Shown here: positions 1-8,884 of the stretch, piece by piece
Numbering within the stretch: position 1 is the first letter of the stretch
Layout of the letters: every line of letters starts with the position of its first letter
Assembly (NCBI GenBank): GCA_028565635.1
Contig: JAOXYB010060446.1
Coordinates: 1 to 10,741, forward strand
From: Phoronis ovalis
Lineage: Eukaryota > Phoronida > Phoronidae
Direction of reading: 5' to 3'
Length of the DNA stretch: 10,741 bases
Notes under the pieces: generated by a model
Database searches by the model: none
Seen by the model: the letters and a program-made list of their open reading frames with translations, nothing else
What the model was told of the DNA's origin: nothing
Position numbers and translations under genes: made by a program

Positions 1-34
1 CTGTACCAAATACGAAGATGATCTGACGAAAGCT

Positions 35-238
35 GAAGCCGTTATAGCAACACAAAGAAAAGGTTACATACGACAACACCGACGACGCCGCATAGGGTAC
101 GGCTATATGCCCATTCACTATTACATAGTGATGGGCATAAAAATGGTATGGAAAATTTTCCAGTTATATTCCAGAGTTAACATTTCTTCTATATGCTTGT
201 GAAGCCGTTATAGCAACACAAAGAAAAGGGTACATACG
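35..238. repeat. Two copies of a 38 bp module, each followed by GC-rich DNA and a hairpin
   Basis: A 38 bp module starting GAAGCCGTTATAGCAACACA occurs at 35-72 and again at 201-238 with one T/G difference. Each copy is followed by CpG-rich CCGACGCCG-type sequence. After that comes an inverted repeat: at 106-121 / 125-139 for the first copy, and ATAGTCT...AGACTAT at about 260-280 for the second. The shared order (module, CpG-rich spacer, hairpin) suggests two copies of one short non-autonomous element, possibly SINE- or MITE-like. I do not recognise the family, and the window starts too close to the first copy to see its edge. Confidence 0.6.
106..139. repeat. Near-perfect inverted repeat (hairpin)
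   Basis: The left arm 106-121 and right arm 125-139 pair over 15 bases with one bulged T, around a 3-nt loop TAC. The arms are built on TATGCCCAT / ATGGGCATA. It directly follows the first copy of the 38 bp module. No gene is near enough to suggest a terminator role, so it is best read as the palindromic end of a small mobile element. Confidence 0.7.
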
Positions 239-363
239 CCGACGCCGCTGCATACGCTATAGTCTCTAACACAGACTATGTACTGTATAAATAAACTATA
301 AACTAGAAAAAGTCAAAGATCTGTTTTAAAATTAATAGTGCATATTATTATCAGATATATTTG

Positions 364-595
364 CCTGGCTGGCAAACCTTAAACAGTTCAATCATCCAGC
401 TGGTAATGGGGAACAGATCTGATTCTCCACATTAACACCACTAAATAATTTAAAACCCCATGAAACAACATCTTATTTTTGCAAATTTCAGCTGGCAGAT
501 AAAGTTTCCTGCATTTTTAGTTGGCTGGTGAATTTAAAAAAAATCAGCTTGCTGGTGAGTGGGGAACAGAGATGGCCTTCCCAGCTACATTAACA
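364..595. repeat. GCTGG-phased degenerate repeat with a ~152 bp duplication
   Basis: GCTGG occurs at 368, 399, 491, 524 and 551. The spacings are 31, 92 (about three times 31), 33 and 27, as expected of an old tandem repeat with a period near 31. A longer match also exists: GCTGG, then TGGGGAACAGA and an ACATTAACA tail, near 399-437 and again near 551-595. It abuts the 3' side of the LINE remnant. The family is unknown. Similarity is weak enough that individual unit boundaries are uncertain. Confidence 0.4.
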
Positions 596-689
596 AATGG
601 TTTATCTGAGCATGAAACATGTAAAAAGATATGCTGGTTTGCTATATAAAGCCATAAAAAATTATCCTCATTGGGTGCCTCTGTTTTAT

Positions 690-1600
690 TTAGATGTTGC
701 AATGAGAACATTTTACTGTGGAGATCCTGTATCCATACTTCACATCCATACAAGATGACTGGTTTGATAACAGCATCAAACATACGAAGATAGATATTTG
801 GGTGACAAATTTTGTTGGAAGATAATATTAGTTTTAATTTAAAATAGGCTCTGTGGGCTTTGTTTTTCAATTCCTTATTGCATCAGTAAATGTACCATTG
901 CTACAAAATGTTATTCCAAGATAATTATATTTATTTACAATTTCCAGCATATTACTGCCTACTGTAAAACACTGTTTCTTTAGCAGAGATTTATATCTAC
1001 CTGGTTTGTTGAAAATAAACACTTGGGACTTCTTCATATTTATTGTTAATTTCCATTGATACTGATACTGATACAAGCAATCGAGGCATTTCTGTAGACC
1101 AGCAGCTGATTCAGATATTAGTATTAGGTCATCTGCATATAGTAAGTAGATGACTGAGACAAAGTGAACCTATTTTCAAAGGATCACAGCAATCATTAAA
1201 GATATTTTTTATGTCATCAATGTATACAGATTAAATAAGAGAGGGCTCTAAGTATCCCCTTGCTGGATACCTGTGTTTACTGAAAAAGATTTAGTCATAT
1301 AATATTTGTTTACTTGGACACATAAATTGGTATTAGAGTACATATATTTTACTAAATTATAGAAATTCCCTCCAATTTTTCTTCTTAACAGTTTGACAAA
1401 AAGTCCCTGATGCCATATCGTATCAAATGCTTTTTTTAAATCTATAAAACATGCAAATATCTTTTTGTTATAAAGAAAGTATTTGTTAATTATTGCCTTA
1501 AGCATAAAAATGTTATCAGCTGTCCTGTATTTTGGACGGAACCCTATTTGATTTTCACTCAATGAATTATTTTCTGTCATACTTTGTATATAGTAGTCTA
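690..1600 (-). pseudogene. Decayed non-LTR retrotransposon (LINE) reverse transcriptase, 5'-truncated
   Basis: Read on the minus strand, the region encodes in order: a fingers motif NQIGFRP with TADNIFML (1580 downward), motif A FIDLKKAFD (about 1424-1448), GIQQGDT, a SPLLFNLY stretch, motif C YADD (1128-1139), a NYLGI motif, and the post-RT ILYGCEVW segment (about 730-753). This is the usual order of a LINE RT of the CR1/jockey-like kind; the exact clade is not resolved. The frame breaks with a TAG at 1248-1250 (where Leu is expected before SP), and with frameshifts near 1217-1222, near 1141-1148 and near 869-885. A TAA at about 1603-1605 and loss of homology above it put the 5' end just upstream of the fingers, so the endonuclease and any ORF1 are absent. 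Homology fades below about 690, before any clear poly(A) or 3' repeat. The copy is dead. Confidence 0.88.
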
Positions 1601-1608
1601 TTGTTTAA

Positions 1609-3904
1609 GATGTTTTTTTATTGATTTATTTCCTTACTACATCCCTGTCTTTGGACAGCAATAGAGTGCCCACAGGCATATTGGAGAGTGAAATCCAATA
1701 AAACAAACATATTTACTTGCAAGGCACATCTTATAAAAATGACATGTTACTAAAAAGGCACATCTTATAAAAATGACATGTTACTAATTAAAACCTTTCA
1801 TTAAAAAAATCCACCAGGATGTAAAGCAAGTCTACGCAAATTCACAAAGAACTATTTTTGCTAAATTTCATTTTAAAATGCATAAGGAACGACTGGTGAA
1901 CAGTGCACATGCACAATTATTCAACCTTTAACTTTCTGCCTTCAACATCAGTTAACCCATGTTATAGATAGTATTTGTAAAGAAGTATTCTGCTATCCAT
2001 CTAAGCTGCAATCCTGTTATCCAATTGTGAATAGTACATTAAATTATGTAATTAAGTACATTATTACTAGTATATCAATTTTTATTCAAACAAATTGCTT
2101 GATTGACAAGCACTTCACTATAATAACTTACCAACTGGTTTGTTGTACTTTATGGTTTTATAGTATTATGGAAGTTATAAATCTGGTCTGGTTTTTGTCA
2201 AGTGTCCAAATATTGTATTCAAGGGTTTTGCCCATCTGACCTGTTGTAACATTCCACCAAGTCAACAATTATGATAAGTTATTAATAGACTAGCAATAAG
2301 GGTAATTTAACCAGTCTAATCTAATAAAGATTTTATCATGTTAAGTGCATGCTAAATCAATGATTGCATGGGGAATGTACTAGTTATCACACAAAAAAAT
2401 ATTATAGGGACCAGTTCCATTCCACTTAGCATAACTTATTGAAACTATAAACTTCAAATTTTGGGCAGTTAAGATAACATAATATAAGTATACATTTTTG
2501 GAAATGTAATAACTTGAAGACTATGAAAAATTACGTTTTCTTTCTGACACATGATTATCTTCAAGGGGCCCATTTAGGATAAAAACTCACTTTTTTAACT
2601 TAATACAAATGAAGATAGCATTTACCATTCAGAAATTCTTATATCATACCTGAGTGATGCTGTACACAAAGAATGATAATTATAGTCTGTACAAAATGCA
2701 CAATATGATTTTGACCAGATGATGATGTGTGGTACATGGGGGGTGTTGGTTCTTTTCACACATTATGTAAGCATAGACAGTAATTAATTTCGGTAAATTG
2801 TTGTGCATAACACACCTGTCAATGAATCACAACACAAAGGCCTTATTAAGACACAGAATTAAGACTTATCAAACAATACTTATCAGTCATATTGATAATT
2901 AATTTGTAAAAGAATACTACAGTAAAATACATATCCACATGGGCTGAACATCTGCTATAATATTCTTCGAAAATCATTACAGAATACAAAACTAGCCCAC
3001 TTTTTAAAAAGATCTTTAGTTACCTTTTTTATTAAGCCTAATATTAAGCTTTACCTCACCCATAGTCACATGTTGACCCTAGTATTATTCACACCTATAT
3101 AAATGTGAAACTACAAAGATTTCAGAGCTATCTGCTGACATAACAATATTTTGAAAAATAAACAAAAAAGGTTAAACAAGTTCTATATACTTATTTATCT
3201 CCATCAGAGCAGTTTAGCATTTAACACATGGATAGTTAAATAAACATTTAGAATGGCAAGCTGATTCAACACATCAGACACATGATACAAGAATGTTCAT
3301 ATAATTCTATAATTATCATTTATTTCTAGGTCACAAGTCACAAACTCACAATAATACATGGAAGGACAATTTTATAAAATTAACTGGCTAGGTGGATTTT
3401 AAACAATAATATATTAAGTAACATAAAATATCAAATATGCCCTTTGAAATATAATAGCACATAAGTGTTTTAACATTCATTCAAAACCACAATATCAACA
3501 ATGACAGGTCTTGGAAAATACACATTCCTGACCACATCAGGCACATATAAAGAAATATACAACCAAACCTTAGAATATATATATACACTTTCGCACTTTA
3601 CCTACACCATACACATGGTAGCAATAAAAACACGAAATACGAAACATTTCAATATGGAATTTAATTTAATTCATAAAAACATGGGACACCAGTACCTATG
3701 TATTTAAATAATGGTTTGATATTTGATATGCGGTTAGTAGTTAAATTCGATGTTATTTTTCTACTTGCAAAAAGTCACAAAGAGTCAAGTCTTAATTCTT
3801 TTGATGAGGCATGCAATAACAAAGCACGGTGCTAGTCTATACTGTTTATTTGTCTATAATAAATAAAATTTCAAGTGTTTACATGCAACTAAGCCTAAGG
3901 ACTG
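1609..3904. other. AT-rich stretch with no gene that can be supported
   Basis: About 2.3 kb with scattered stops in all frames. The longest open stretch (2027-2239, plus) has no recognisable motif and the composition expected by chance. A minus-strand splice-donor-like CAG|GTATGA near 2650 follows a roughly 37-codon open stretch rich in Cys and His, but no matching acceptor or homology was seen. If the small ORF at 3905-4015 is a real first exon, this span could be its intron or 3' UTR; the sequence alone does not decide. Confidence 0.5.
1721..1787. repeat. Perfect tandem duplication, 33-34 bp unit, two copies
   Basis: The unit beginning AAGGCACATCTTATAAAAAT occupies 1721-1754 and is repeated at 1755-1787 without mismatch over 33 bases. 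The lack of divergence contrasts with the old, degenerate repeats elsewhere, so this looks like a recent slippage or unequal-exchange event. No coding function is seen. Confidence 0.9.
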
Positions 3905-4015
3905 TCACTTGGATTCCACGTCGAGTACATAAAAATTAAAATCTTTCATTAGAAGGTAACACAATATTTCTAAATAGGTCGAACAGACATCTATTTCTTC
4001 ACTGAATGATGCCAT
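3905..4015 (-). CDS. Candidate 36-aa small ORF or first coding exon
   Basis: An ATG at 4013-4015 opens a 36-residue ORF beginning MASFSEEIDVCSTYLEILCY and ending in VESK, with a TGA at 3905-3907. The start context is GAAAAATGGC, with A at -3 and G at +4, a strong Kozak context. Directly upstream on the same strand lies the CpG-rich island with CCAAT and ETS-like sites. The peptide is acidic at its N terminus with a hydrophobic middle. I do not recognise it. The stop falls just inside a possible donor (CCAA|GTGACA), so this could be the first coding exon of a spliced gene and not a complete microprotein; it could also be a uORF or chance. What is seen is the ORF, context and promoter-like DNA; function is not inferred. 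Confidence 0.35.
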   Translation of the reverse strand: MASFSEEIDVCSTYLEILCYLLMKDFNFYVLDVESK

Positions 4016-4433
4016 TTTTCAACTTTTAATAGCGACCCGGGAATAGCGAAATACAGTACATACTTGACGACTGCCGTACTGGCACCGACACAGAAAAATA
4101 CAAGACAAGAAATTAACCGCATTTTCGGTCAACGTTTTGTCCACTTTCCCACAATATGTTCACAGACCAATAGGACAGTGTTCAATTGTAAAAATATCGA
4201 GTCATATTACTTTCTAATCCGTTACCTTACCTTTATTTTAGAACAAAACTCTATCAATTATTTGTATCATACAAATATACGACCGCTCCGGTTCGAATTC
4301 TGTGAAATCTTACTCTGAAACCCCGAACGAGGCTACAAGGTGATTCACGGATAATTTACTTCCGGGTTGAACTTTATCATTTCGTTTACCTGCTCCCTAC
4401 TGTCAACGCGGAGAAAGCCAAGTAGCTGTATAC
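4016..4433. promoter_or_regulatory. CpG-rich, promoter-like island between two divergent small ORFs
   Basis: I count about 20 CpG dinucleotides in roughly 420 bp, while surrounding DNA has very few. The island has a CCAAT box in GACCAATAGG (about 4165-4174). It also has an ETS-type core, CTTCCGGG on plus (about 4361-4368), which is CCCGGAAG on minus. There is no obvious TATA box, which fits a CpG-type promoter. It lies between a minus-strand ATG (4015) and a plus-strand ATG (4434), suggesting bidirectional initiation. In invertebrates with mosaic methylation, CpG-rich DNA marks unmethylated regions, often promoters; the assignment here is inference. The plus-strand open stretch 4064-4318 lies inside the island, starts at TTG, and is most likely incidental. 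Confidence 0.45.
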
Positions 4434-4502
4434 ATGGCAAATGGCCAGAGATACATCACCAAGCTATTTTCAATTTGTATTTTGATTATTCACGCAGATT
4501 AA
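4434..4502 (+). CDS. Candidate 22-aa ORF with a signal-peptide-like N terminus
   Basis: An ATG at 4434 opens 22 codons to a TAA at 4500-4502. The peptide begins MANGQRYITK and continues with a hydrophobic LFSICILII run followed by HAD. A basic start followed by a hydrophobic stretch resembles a signal peptide or membrane anchor, as expected of a first exon. A possible donor (TTT|GTATTT) lies inside it. The -3 base is T, so start context is weak, although +4 is G. It lies immediately downstream of the CpG-rich island. No downstream exon was found before the repeat starting at 4562. It may well be chance. Confidence 0.2.
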   Translation: MANGQRYITKLFSICILIIHAD

Positions 4503-4561
4503 TTTATGTTTCAAAGAACGCGATACAGCTATTAAACAATTCATAAGGAATTAGGGACGAT

Positions 4562-4895
4562 CCCGGGGGGGGGGGAAGGGGAGGGCGGCGTACTCAAGGT
4601 ATTTTTTGATGGGGGTGTGCAACCCAGTTGAAAATTTTGGATTTGGATTGTATACTAATTTTAGATTTGTATCCATATTAAAACGATTTTTGAAATTTGG
4701 TTTGTATCAGTCAGTTTGCGTAAAAATGGATTGCAACTCAAATAATTTTAAATTTTGGATTGCTACCCTTATATTTCACAAAATTTGGATTGCTACCCTT
4801 GTATTTCAAAAAAAATTGGATTGAGTTTGTTACCGCAAGCTAAAATTCTGGATTGGGTTCCGTGGCACATTCCCTTGAATACCCCCGGGGGGGGG
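4562..4895. mobile_element. Non-autonomous element with G-rich inverted ends and a ~30 bp tandem core
   Basis: The left end is CCCGGG plus a long G run, then GTACTCAAGGTA and GGGGTGTGC. The right end, reverse-complemented, is CCCCCGGGGG, then GTATTCAAGGGA and ATGTGCC. The ends are therefore inverted copies of each other over the G/C cap, the TAYTCAAGG block and the GTGYGCC block. The core carries a tandem repeat of about 30 bp: TTTGGATTGCTACCCTT at 4753-4770 and 4783-4800, with a more diverged copy after 4811 and traces before 4750. This is the layout of a full-length miniature or fold-back element of about 334 bp. I know similar G-capped, tandem-cored repeats from marine invertebrates in general terms, but cannot name the family. 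It has no coding capacity; open stretches at 4606-4824 and 4755-5162 are by-products. Confidence 0.65.
4565..4588 (+). other. G-quadruplex-capable G tract
   Basis: A run of 11 G (4565-4575) is followed by runs of 4, 3 and 2 G separated by one or two bases. Splitting the first run supplies four G tracts with short loops, so an intramolecular G-quadruplex is possible. A second tract of 9 G lies at 4887-4895 at the other end of the same element, preceded by five C. Confidence 0.6.
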
Positions 4896-5060
4896 CAATC
4901 TCAGCATTTTGCGGGCTTCGATTTTATGAAAATTGCAGTATATTTATATTTTGCTATTTTAAACTTTTGGCATGATTTTGTTATTTGGACCAGTTTTTCG
5001 TTAGTTTGGGGGGGTTTGATCGAACACCAGGAACCTCCGCCTAAAGCGACCACGGAGATT
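4896..5060. repeat. Probable repeat-derived tail with G7 tract
   Basis: Right after the G-capped element the sequence continues as AT-rich DNA, then a TTTGGGGGGGTTTGATCG block (about 5006-5023) and a C-rich ACACCAGGAACCTCCGCC block. A G-run followed by a C-rich run with a short gap is a style common to invertebrate interspersed repeats. No second copy is visible in this window, so the assignment is weak. Confidence 0.3.
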
Positions 5061-5160
5061 CATACAGAAATACCTCATACAGATTATTATCTTATTAATT
5101 TACAAAAAGTTAAAATATTGTTTAAAATTAATGATATCATCAGTAGTCAGATAAAGAGGT

Positions 5161-5765
5161 AGAGAGGAAAATCTGTAAACTCAACTTGGCAATATTTATC
5201 TACTGCATAACAAAAACATAAGTTGTTTACTGGGCGATAGCCCTTAAAAACTGAGTCTGTCAAAATGTTTTTTAAGTCTGTTGGGCTTTTTTTAGTGTTA
5301 AAAAAAGTTTAAAAAAACAGGCACCTTGCAGCAAGGTTTAAATAAAAGTGAAAAAGCCAAAATTTAAAGCAGTTGCACCAATGGTTTGGTCTAATATTAT
5401 GATTTTTGTTTCAGCCAGGCTGTCTTTGTCAGATACTAAAGGAGCTAGTATAAGTATTTTTGCTAAAATTTTTGTTGTGGTATGTGTAGTCATCTAGTGG
5501 TTAAAGTAACAATATCCACTATGTCCGCATTGGTCACATATTTGTAATATAACAAGGACACCCTAGGAATTATTGCATTGAAGTTGTTTAGGGAACCTTG
5601 ATATTCAGTGTGAGACTTAAATTCAAACATTGGGACAACTCCCTTTAGTGTTTTCAAGTATCTGAATAGACTTTTCTGTTTTGCGATCTAGAATAAAATG
5701 AAAACGAGTGGTTGTTAGAAACAAATGATGACCTAGATGCTTGAGGTTGCGCAGATTTTGGAAGG
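5161..5765. other. Intergenic stretch, nothing firmly identified
   Basis: About 600 bp without a supported ORF. It contains T- and A-rich runs (5285-5320) and one tRNA A-box-like string TCTAGTGGTTAAAGTAAC (5493-5510) without a properly spaced B box. No promoter, exon or RNA gene can be argued from the sequence. Confidence 0.5.
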
Positions 5766-6385
5766 GTTCTAACAACTGGAAAAACAGCATACTTTGAGTG
5801 ACAATATTGTAATATTAGTGGGTTTTTTTTAACAAGATAAAACTTTGAAATATTTTCTGTGAGATGCCGTTTTGTGAATTAAAATCTCCAGATCGTCTAC
5901 GTGTTTGTCCAGATTGAAAATTTATTTGCAAAAAACATCCTATGGCACCCAAAAAATACACCCTATGGTAAAAACAGTAAACAAAATCCTGGCTTGTAAT
6001 TTGCACCCAAAATACAGCAACTGCAGTAAATAATCATTTATTGAAAATATATATGCCATGGTTAAAATTTATTTGCAAAAAGCACACCCCACGGTAAAAA
6101 ATGATAAAAATGAAAAAGATATCCCATAATAAAAGTGGATGCTGAAAAAAGAAGGCCCATGGGGCGGCACATATACTGTATACAATCACTGTCAATGATA
6201 GTAATCCACAGGCAAACTGTCCTGGGAAATAAAAGATGACCTTTGCGAGTTCTAATGATGGAAAACAGAGTACTTTGACAGACAAAGATATTAGAGTGTT
6301 TTTTGCAAAAACAAGATACACAGTGGATAAAATTTCTGTAAGATGCAGTTTTGTAAGAGAAAATCAGAAAACACTCCAGCTTTAA
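5766..6385. mobile_element. Composite repeat: minisatellite flanked by ~130 bp direct repeats
   Basis: Two diverged direct repeats in the same orientation lie at about 5766-5895 and 6247-6385. They share, in order, GGTTCTAA / GAGTTCTAA, TGGAAAA.CAG..TACTTTGA, GACAA.ATTGTAATATTAG, AACAAGATA, TTTCTGTRAGATGC and GTTTTGT. Between them is a tandem array (5936-6170), best read on the minus strand. The whole resembles an element with terminal direct repeats and a tandem core, about 620 bp. It may instead be a partial tandem duplication, but no second array follows the right repeat. It has no coding capacity; the minus-strand open stretches at 5815-6006 and 6034-6321 are incidental. Confidence 0.5.
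5936..6170 (-). repeat. Degenerate minisatellite, period about 33-36 bp
   Basis: On the minus strand, units begin with a CCATGGGG-like block, then GTGTATTTTTTGCAAA and a T-rich tail. Unit starts fall near 6163, 6130, 6094, 6062, 6028, 5990, 5969 and 5945, giving steps of 33, 36, 32, 34, 38, 21 and 24. The two best-preserved copies share TTTTTTGCAAATAAATTTT. Copies are highly diverged, so the array is old. Confidence 0.6.
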
Positions 6386-7222
6386 TTTTTGATTAAAAAA
6401 TATAATGAACCTCTTCTAATTGTTTATATCTTCACAGAACATGTAGTCTTAATTTGTTTGTAAATGACATTATAAAATGAACCCATACTTAGTAAGATTT
6501 TATTTGACAACTCATAAGCCTAATCTTGTTCACAAAGCCACCTACACCAGTGGTAGTAGATTTATAGTCTGTAGGCTAAAGAAGGACTAATCATATGAGC
6601 ATACAATATACTGCTGATTGACAATTTACTCTTATTTTCATTAATAATTTAATCGTTTTAGTAATGAAAACAGAAATATATTACATTGGGCCTCTTCTTC
6701 ATTGATAAAGTCATAAAACAACATTATGACTAAATAAAAGATACACAGTTAAAAAAATATCAATCGTCAGTTTAGAAAGTTCAGTTTGAAAATAATATAA
6801 CACAAACTTTATCCAGACTGAGTGCAGTCCAGTAGATTTATGCATATAACAGTAGTACCTGGTTTCAAATTTAAACATTATGTTAGCGGGGACCAGCAAA
6901 TAAACCCAAACTATCCCACAATTGTTCCGATCTGTGAATAAGCAATTTATTGTGATCTTGTGCAGTGAGAAATATGGGATTGTATGGGTTCAGTTCTCCC
7001 CAAGCAAATAATCTAAGTAAACAAACATTTTAAGCTAAACATAGCATTTAATGAATGAATAGAAATAATTTTTTCGATGAATATCAGGAGCTGAAGGGAT
7101 CAAAACAGAATCCAAACAAAAGTTCCTCTAAAGGTACAACATAGTGTTAGACATATATCAGTTCTATGGTTTTAAACAACAAATACGCATAAACAAATTA
7201 TATAAGAATTTTTTGTTTTAAT
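6386..7222 (-). other. Region downstream of the RNF121-like stop; possible 3' UTR
   Basis: This 840 bp follows the stop codon of the RING finger gene on the minus strand. No ORF in it is supported. Two minus-strand AATAAA hexamers are plausible poly(A) signals: one overlapping the stop codon (7222-7227), and one at 6946-6951 that would give a 3' UTR of roughly 300 nt. The true 3' end cannot be fixed without transcript data. Confidence 0.4.
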
Positions 7223-7426
<204 letters not shown>

Positions 7427-7674
7427 TCACTGCCAAGAATCAAGTAATTATATACACAAATGTACTAAGTCCCTCCCTTCTATAATAGTATAGGTAATTA
7501 AGATGAGCAGTGACAGATGGAGCCACAATGCCAATGCAATAACATCTGATCCATGGAGAAAACATGCACATTTCCATACCAATCATTTAATACTAAGTTT
7601 AACATGTAATGGAGTTAGAATGAAACAGTTTCTAAGTTTTTTACCTTTAATTTCAGAAGAACACGTGTTTCGCG

Positions 7675-7860
7675 TGAAAAGGGTAAAAACAATTCAACTA
7701 AGCGCGTTCCGCGTTAAGGATATATATTTAGCTAAATATTGGCAAACAGGGTGTTGTTATTAGCACGGGTTACAGATGCGTAAAAAAGGGTACTATGTTT
7801 ATCACCACCAGATGTGCAAAAAGGGTATATTTTTCAGCCATCAGATGAAAATCAGCCCGG
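7675..7860 (+). repeat. Degenerate minisatellite, period about 35 bp
   Basis: GGGTA-like cores occur at 7681, 7718 (GGATA), 7749 (GGGTG), 7788 and 7823, with steps of 37, 31, 39 and 35. The best units read CAGATGTGCAAAAAGGGTAT then a T-run and CAGCCA; CAGATG starts fall at 7773, 7809 and 7842. At least five diverged copies are present. The AAAAGGGTATATTTTT core resembles the unit of the arrays at 5936-6170 (minus) and 9257-9540. Confidence 0.6.
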
Positions 7861-8449
7861 CATAAAACTTTGGGACTGGTCAGAAATTACCACAGGGGAG
7901 GTGCAAGAAAAAGCCAAATATTGTCCCACGTAACATCATTTACCCGGCCATTCAGGCTTAGAAAAATTAATAGCCGTGCGTTTTTAACCCATTATAACAT
8001 ATATAATCAACGTCATTGCACATCTGTGCAGGATATGCTAGCTTCTACATATGATGTTCCGAATTTATTTTGGGCAGTTAGGGCCAGGTAATAATGAGAG
8101 GTAACATTTTTTTTTTTTTGGATGCATAGGGGATGCATTTTTATTTTGGCCTTCGTCATGAACTGAATTCTCCTAAACAGTTAGTAATCTAAAGAGTAAA
8201 CGTAGAAAAAATTAGACTTCAAATATTATTATTACCTATCAATTGGAATGTTTGTATCCTATTGCAATAAATGAATATGAACATTTTAATCTAGGTACAT
8301 GTATATAAGGTAAAAGATCTAGCTATGTTTTAACAGGTTTAATGACTTGACACAGAGGCCTGCAAGTTTACAAATATTAGTGTTTTCTTTAATTTCTAAC
8401 AATTTTAGGTAACATTTTCTCTTTCAAACCAGATCTTAAAATGTCTTTA

Positions 8450-8530
8450 AAAATGCACCAGAAGCTATAAATTGCATTCTAAATTTTATAATTTTCCCAC
8501 GGGGGAGTGCACCCAGACCCCCCTTCAATA
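8450..8530 (+). repeat. Dispersed repeat, copy 1 (GCACCAG ... CCCAGACCCCCC)
   Basis: The order AATGCACCAG, a TTGCA box, an AT-rich stretch, TTTTCCCACGGGGG, then GTGCACCCAGACCCCCCTT matches the second copy at 9131-9225 block by block. CCCRGGGG followed by CCCAGACCCCCC can fold as a short stem. The family is not named here, but this pattern is a familiar interspersed repeat end in marine invertebrate genomes. Confidence 0.55.
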
Positions 8531-8884
8531 CAAACCACCAGGCATTTAATAACTAAATAATAGATTTTTTAAATAACATGCTACCATGCCATTCCTTATC
8601 AGAAGAGAACACTGCAGTGTGATGACTATAATATATATACATCCTGTGGTTACAACTAGGCAGTGTATGAATAATGTTAAGATGATAAAACATGAATCAT
8701 TCCACAAAGCCCCAAGAATTTTTTGTTACATATTCCATCTAATTAACGAGTGTGGTTAAGTCTGAAAAAAATATTGTGTAGATTTCTTTTGGAAGTTTAG
8801 GTTATAGAGTAGTTTTGCACTGGGTATAGTAGTGATCAGGACACTTAATCTAAGCTAGGTATAGTGATCCCGGAAAGTGATTCA

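Noticed and set aside
2027-2239. 70-codon plus-strand open stretch
   Set aside because: AT-rich, hydrophobic by composition, no motif or promoter context; lengths like this are expected by chance here.
2650-2770. Possible minus-strand exon ending CTCAG|GTATGA with Cys/His-rich reading
   Set aside because: The donor is good, but there is no convincing acceptor, only about 37 open codons, and no homology that I recognise.
3501-3707. 68-codon plus-strand open stretch
   Set aside because: No recognisable domain, low-complexity Thr/Tyr/Ile usage, no splice or start context to support it.
4064-4318. 84-codon plus-strand open stretch in the CpG-rich island
   Set aside because: It opens at TTG, has no known motif, and lies in promoter-like DNA where raised GC lowers the number of stops.
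4755-5162. 135-codon open stretch, the longest in the window
   Set aside because: It starts inside the tandem core of the G-capped element, reads through its G-rich end into flanking AT-rich DNA, and shows duplicated DCYP-type peptides that simply reflect the DNA repeat.
5493-5510. tRNA or tRNA-derived SINE suggested by an A-box-like TCTAGTGGTTAAAG
   Set aside because: No B box at the right distance and no cloverleaf could be drawn; a weak TTCAAACATTGGG lies about 125 bp away, too far.
7503-8091. Two plus-strand open stretches (86 and 73 codons) in the RNF121-like intron
   Set aside because: The first overlaps the ~35 bp minisatellite, and the second has no motif; neither shows a plausible start or relation to the host gene.
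8107-8119. 13-T run as the poly(A) tail of a minus-strand retrocopy
   Set aside because: No coding or processed-transcript sequence precedes it on the minus strand and no target-site duplication was seen.
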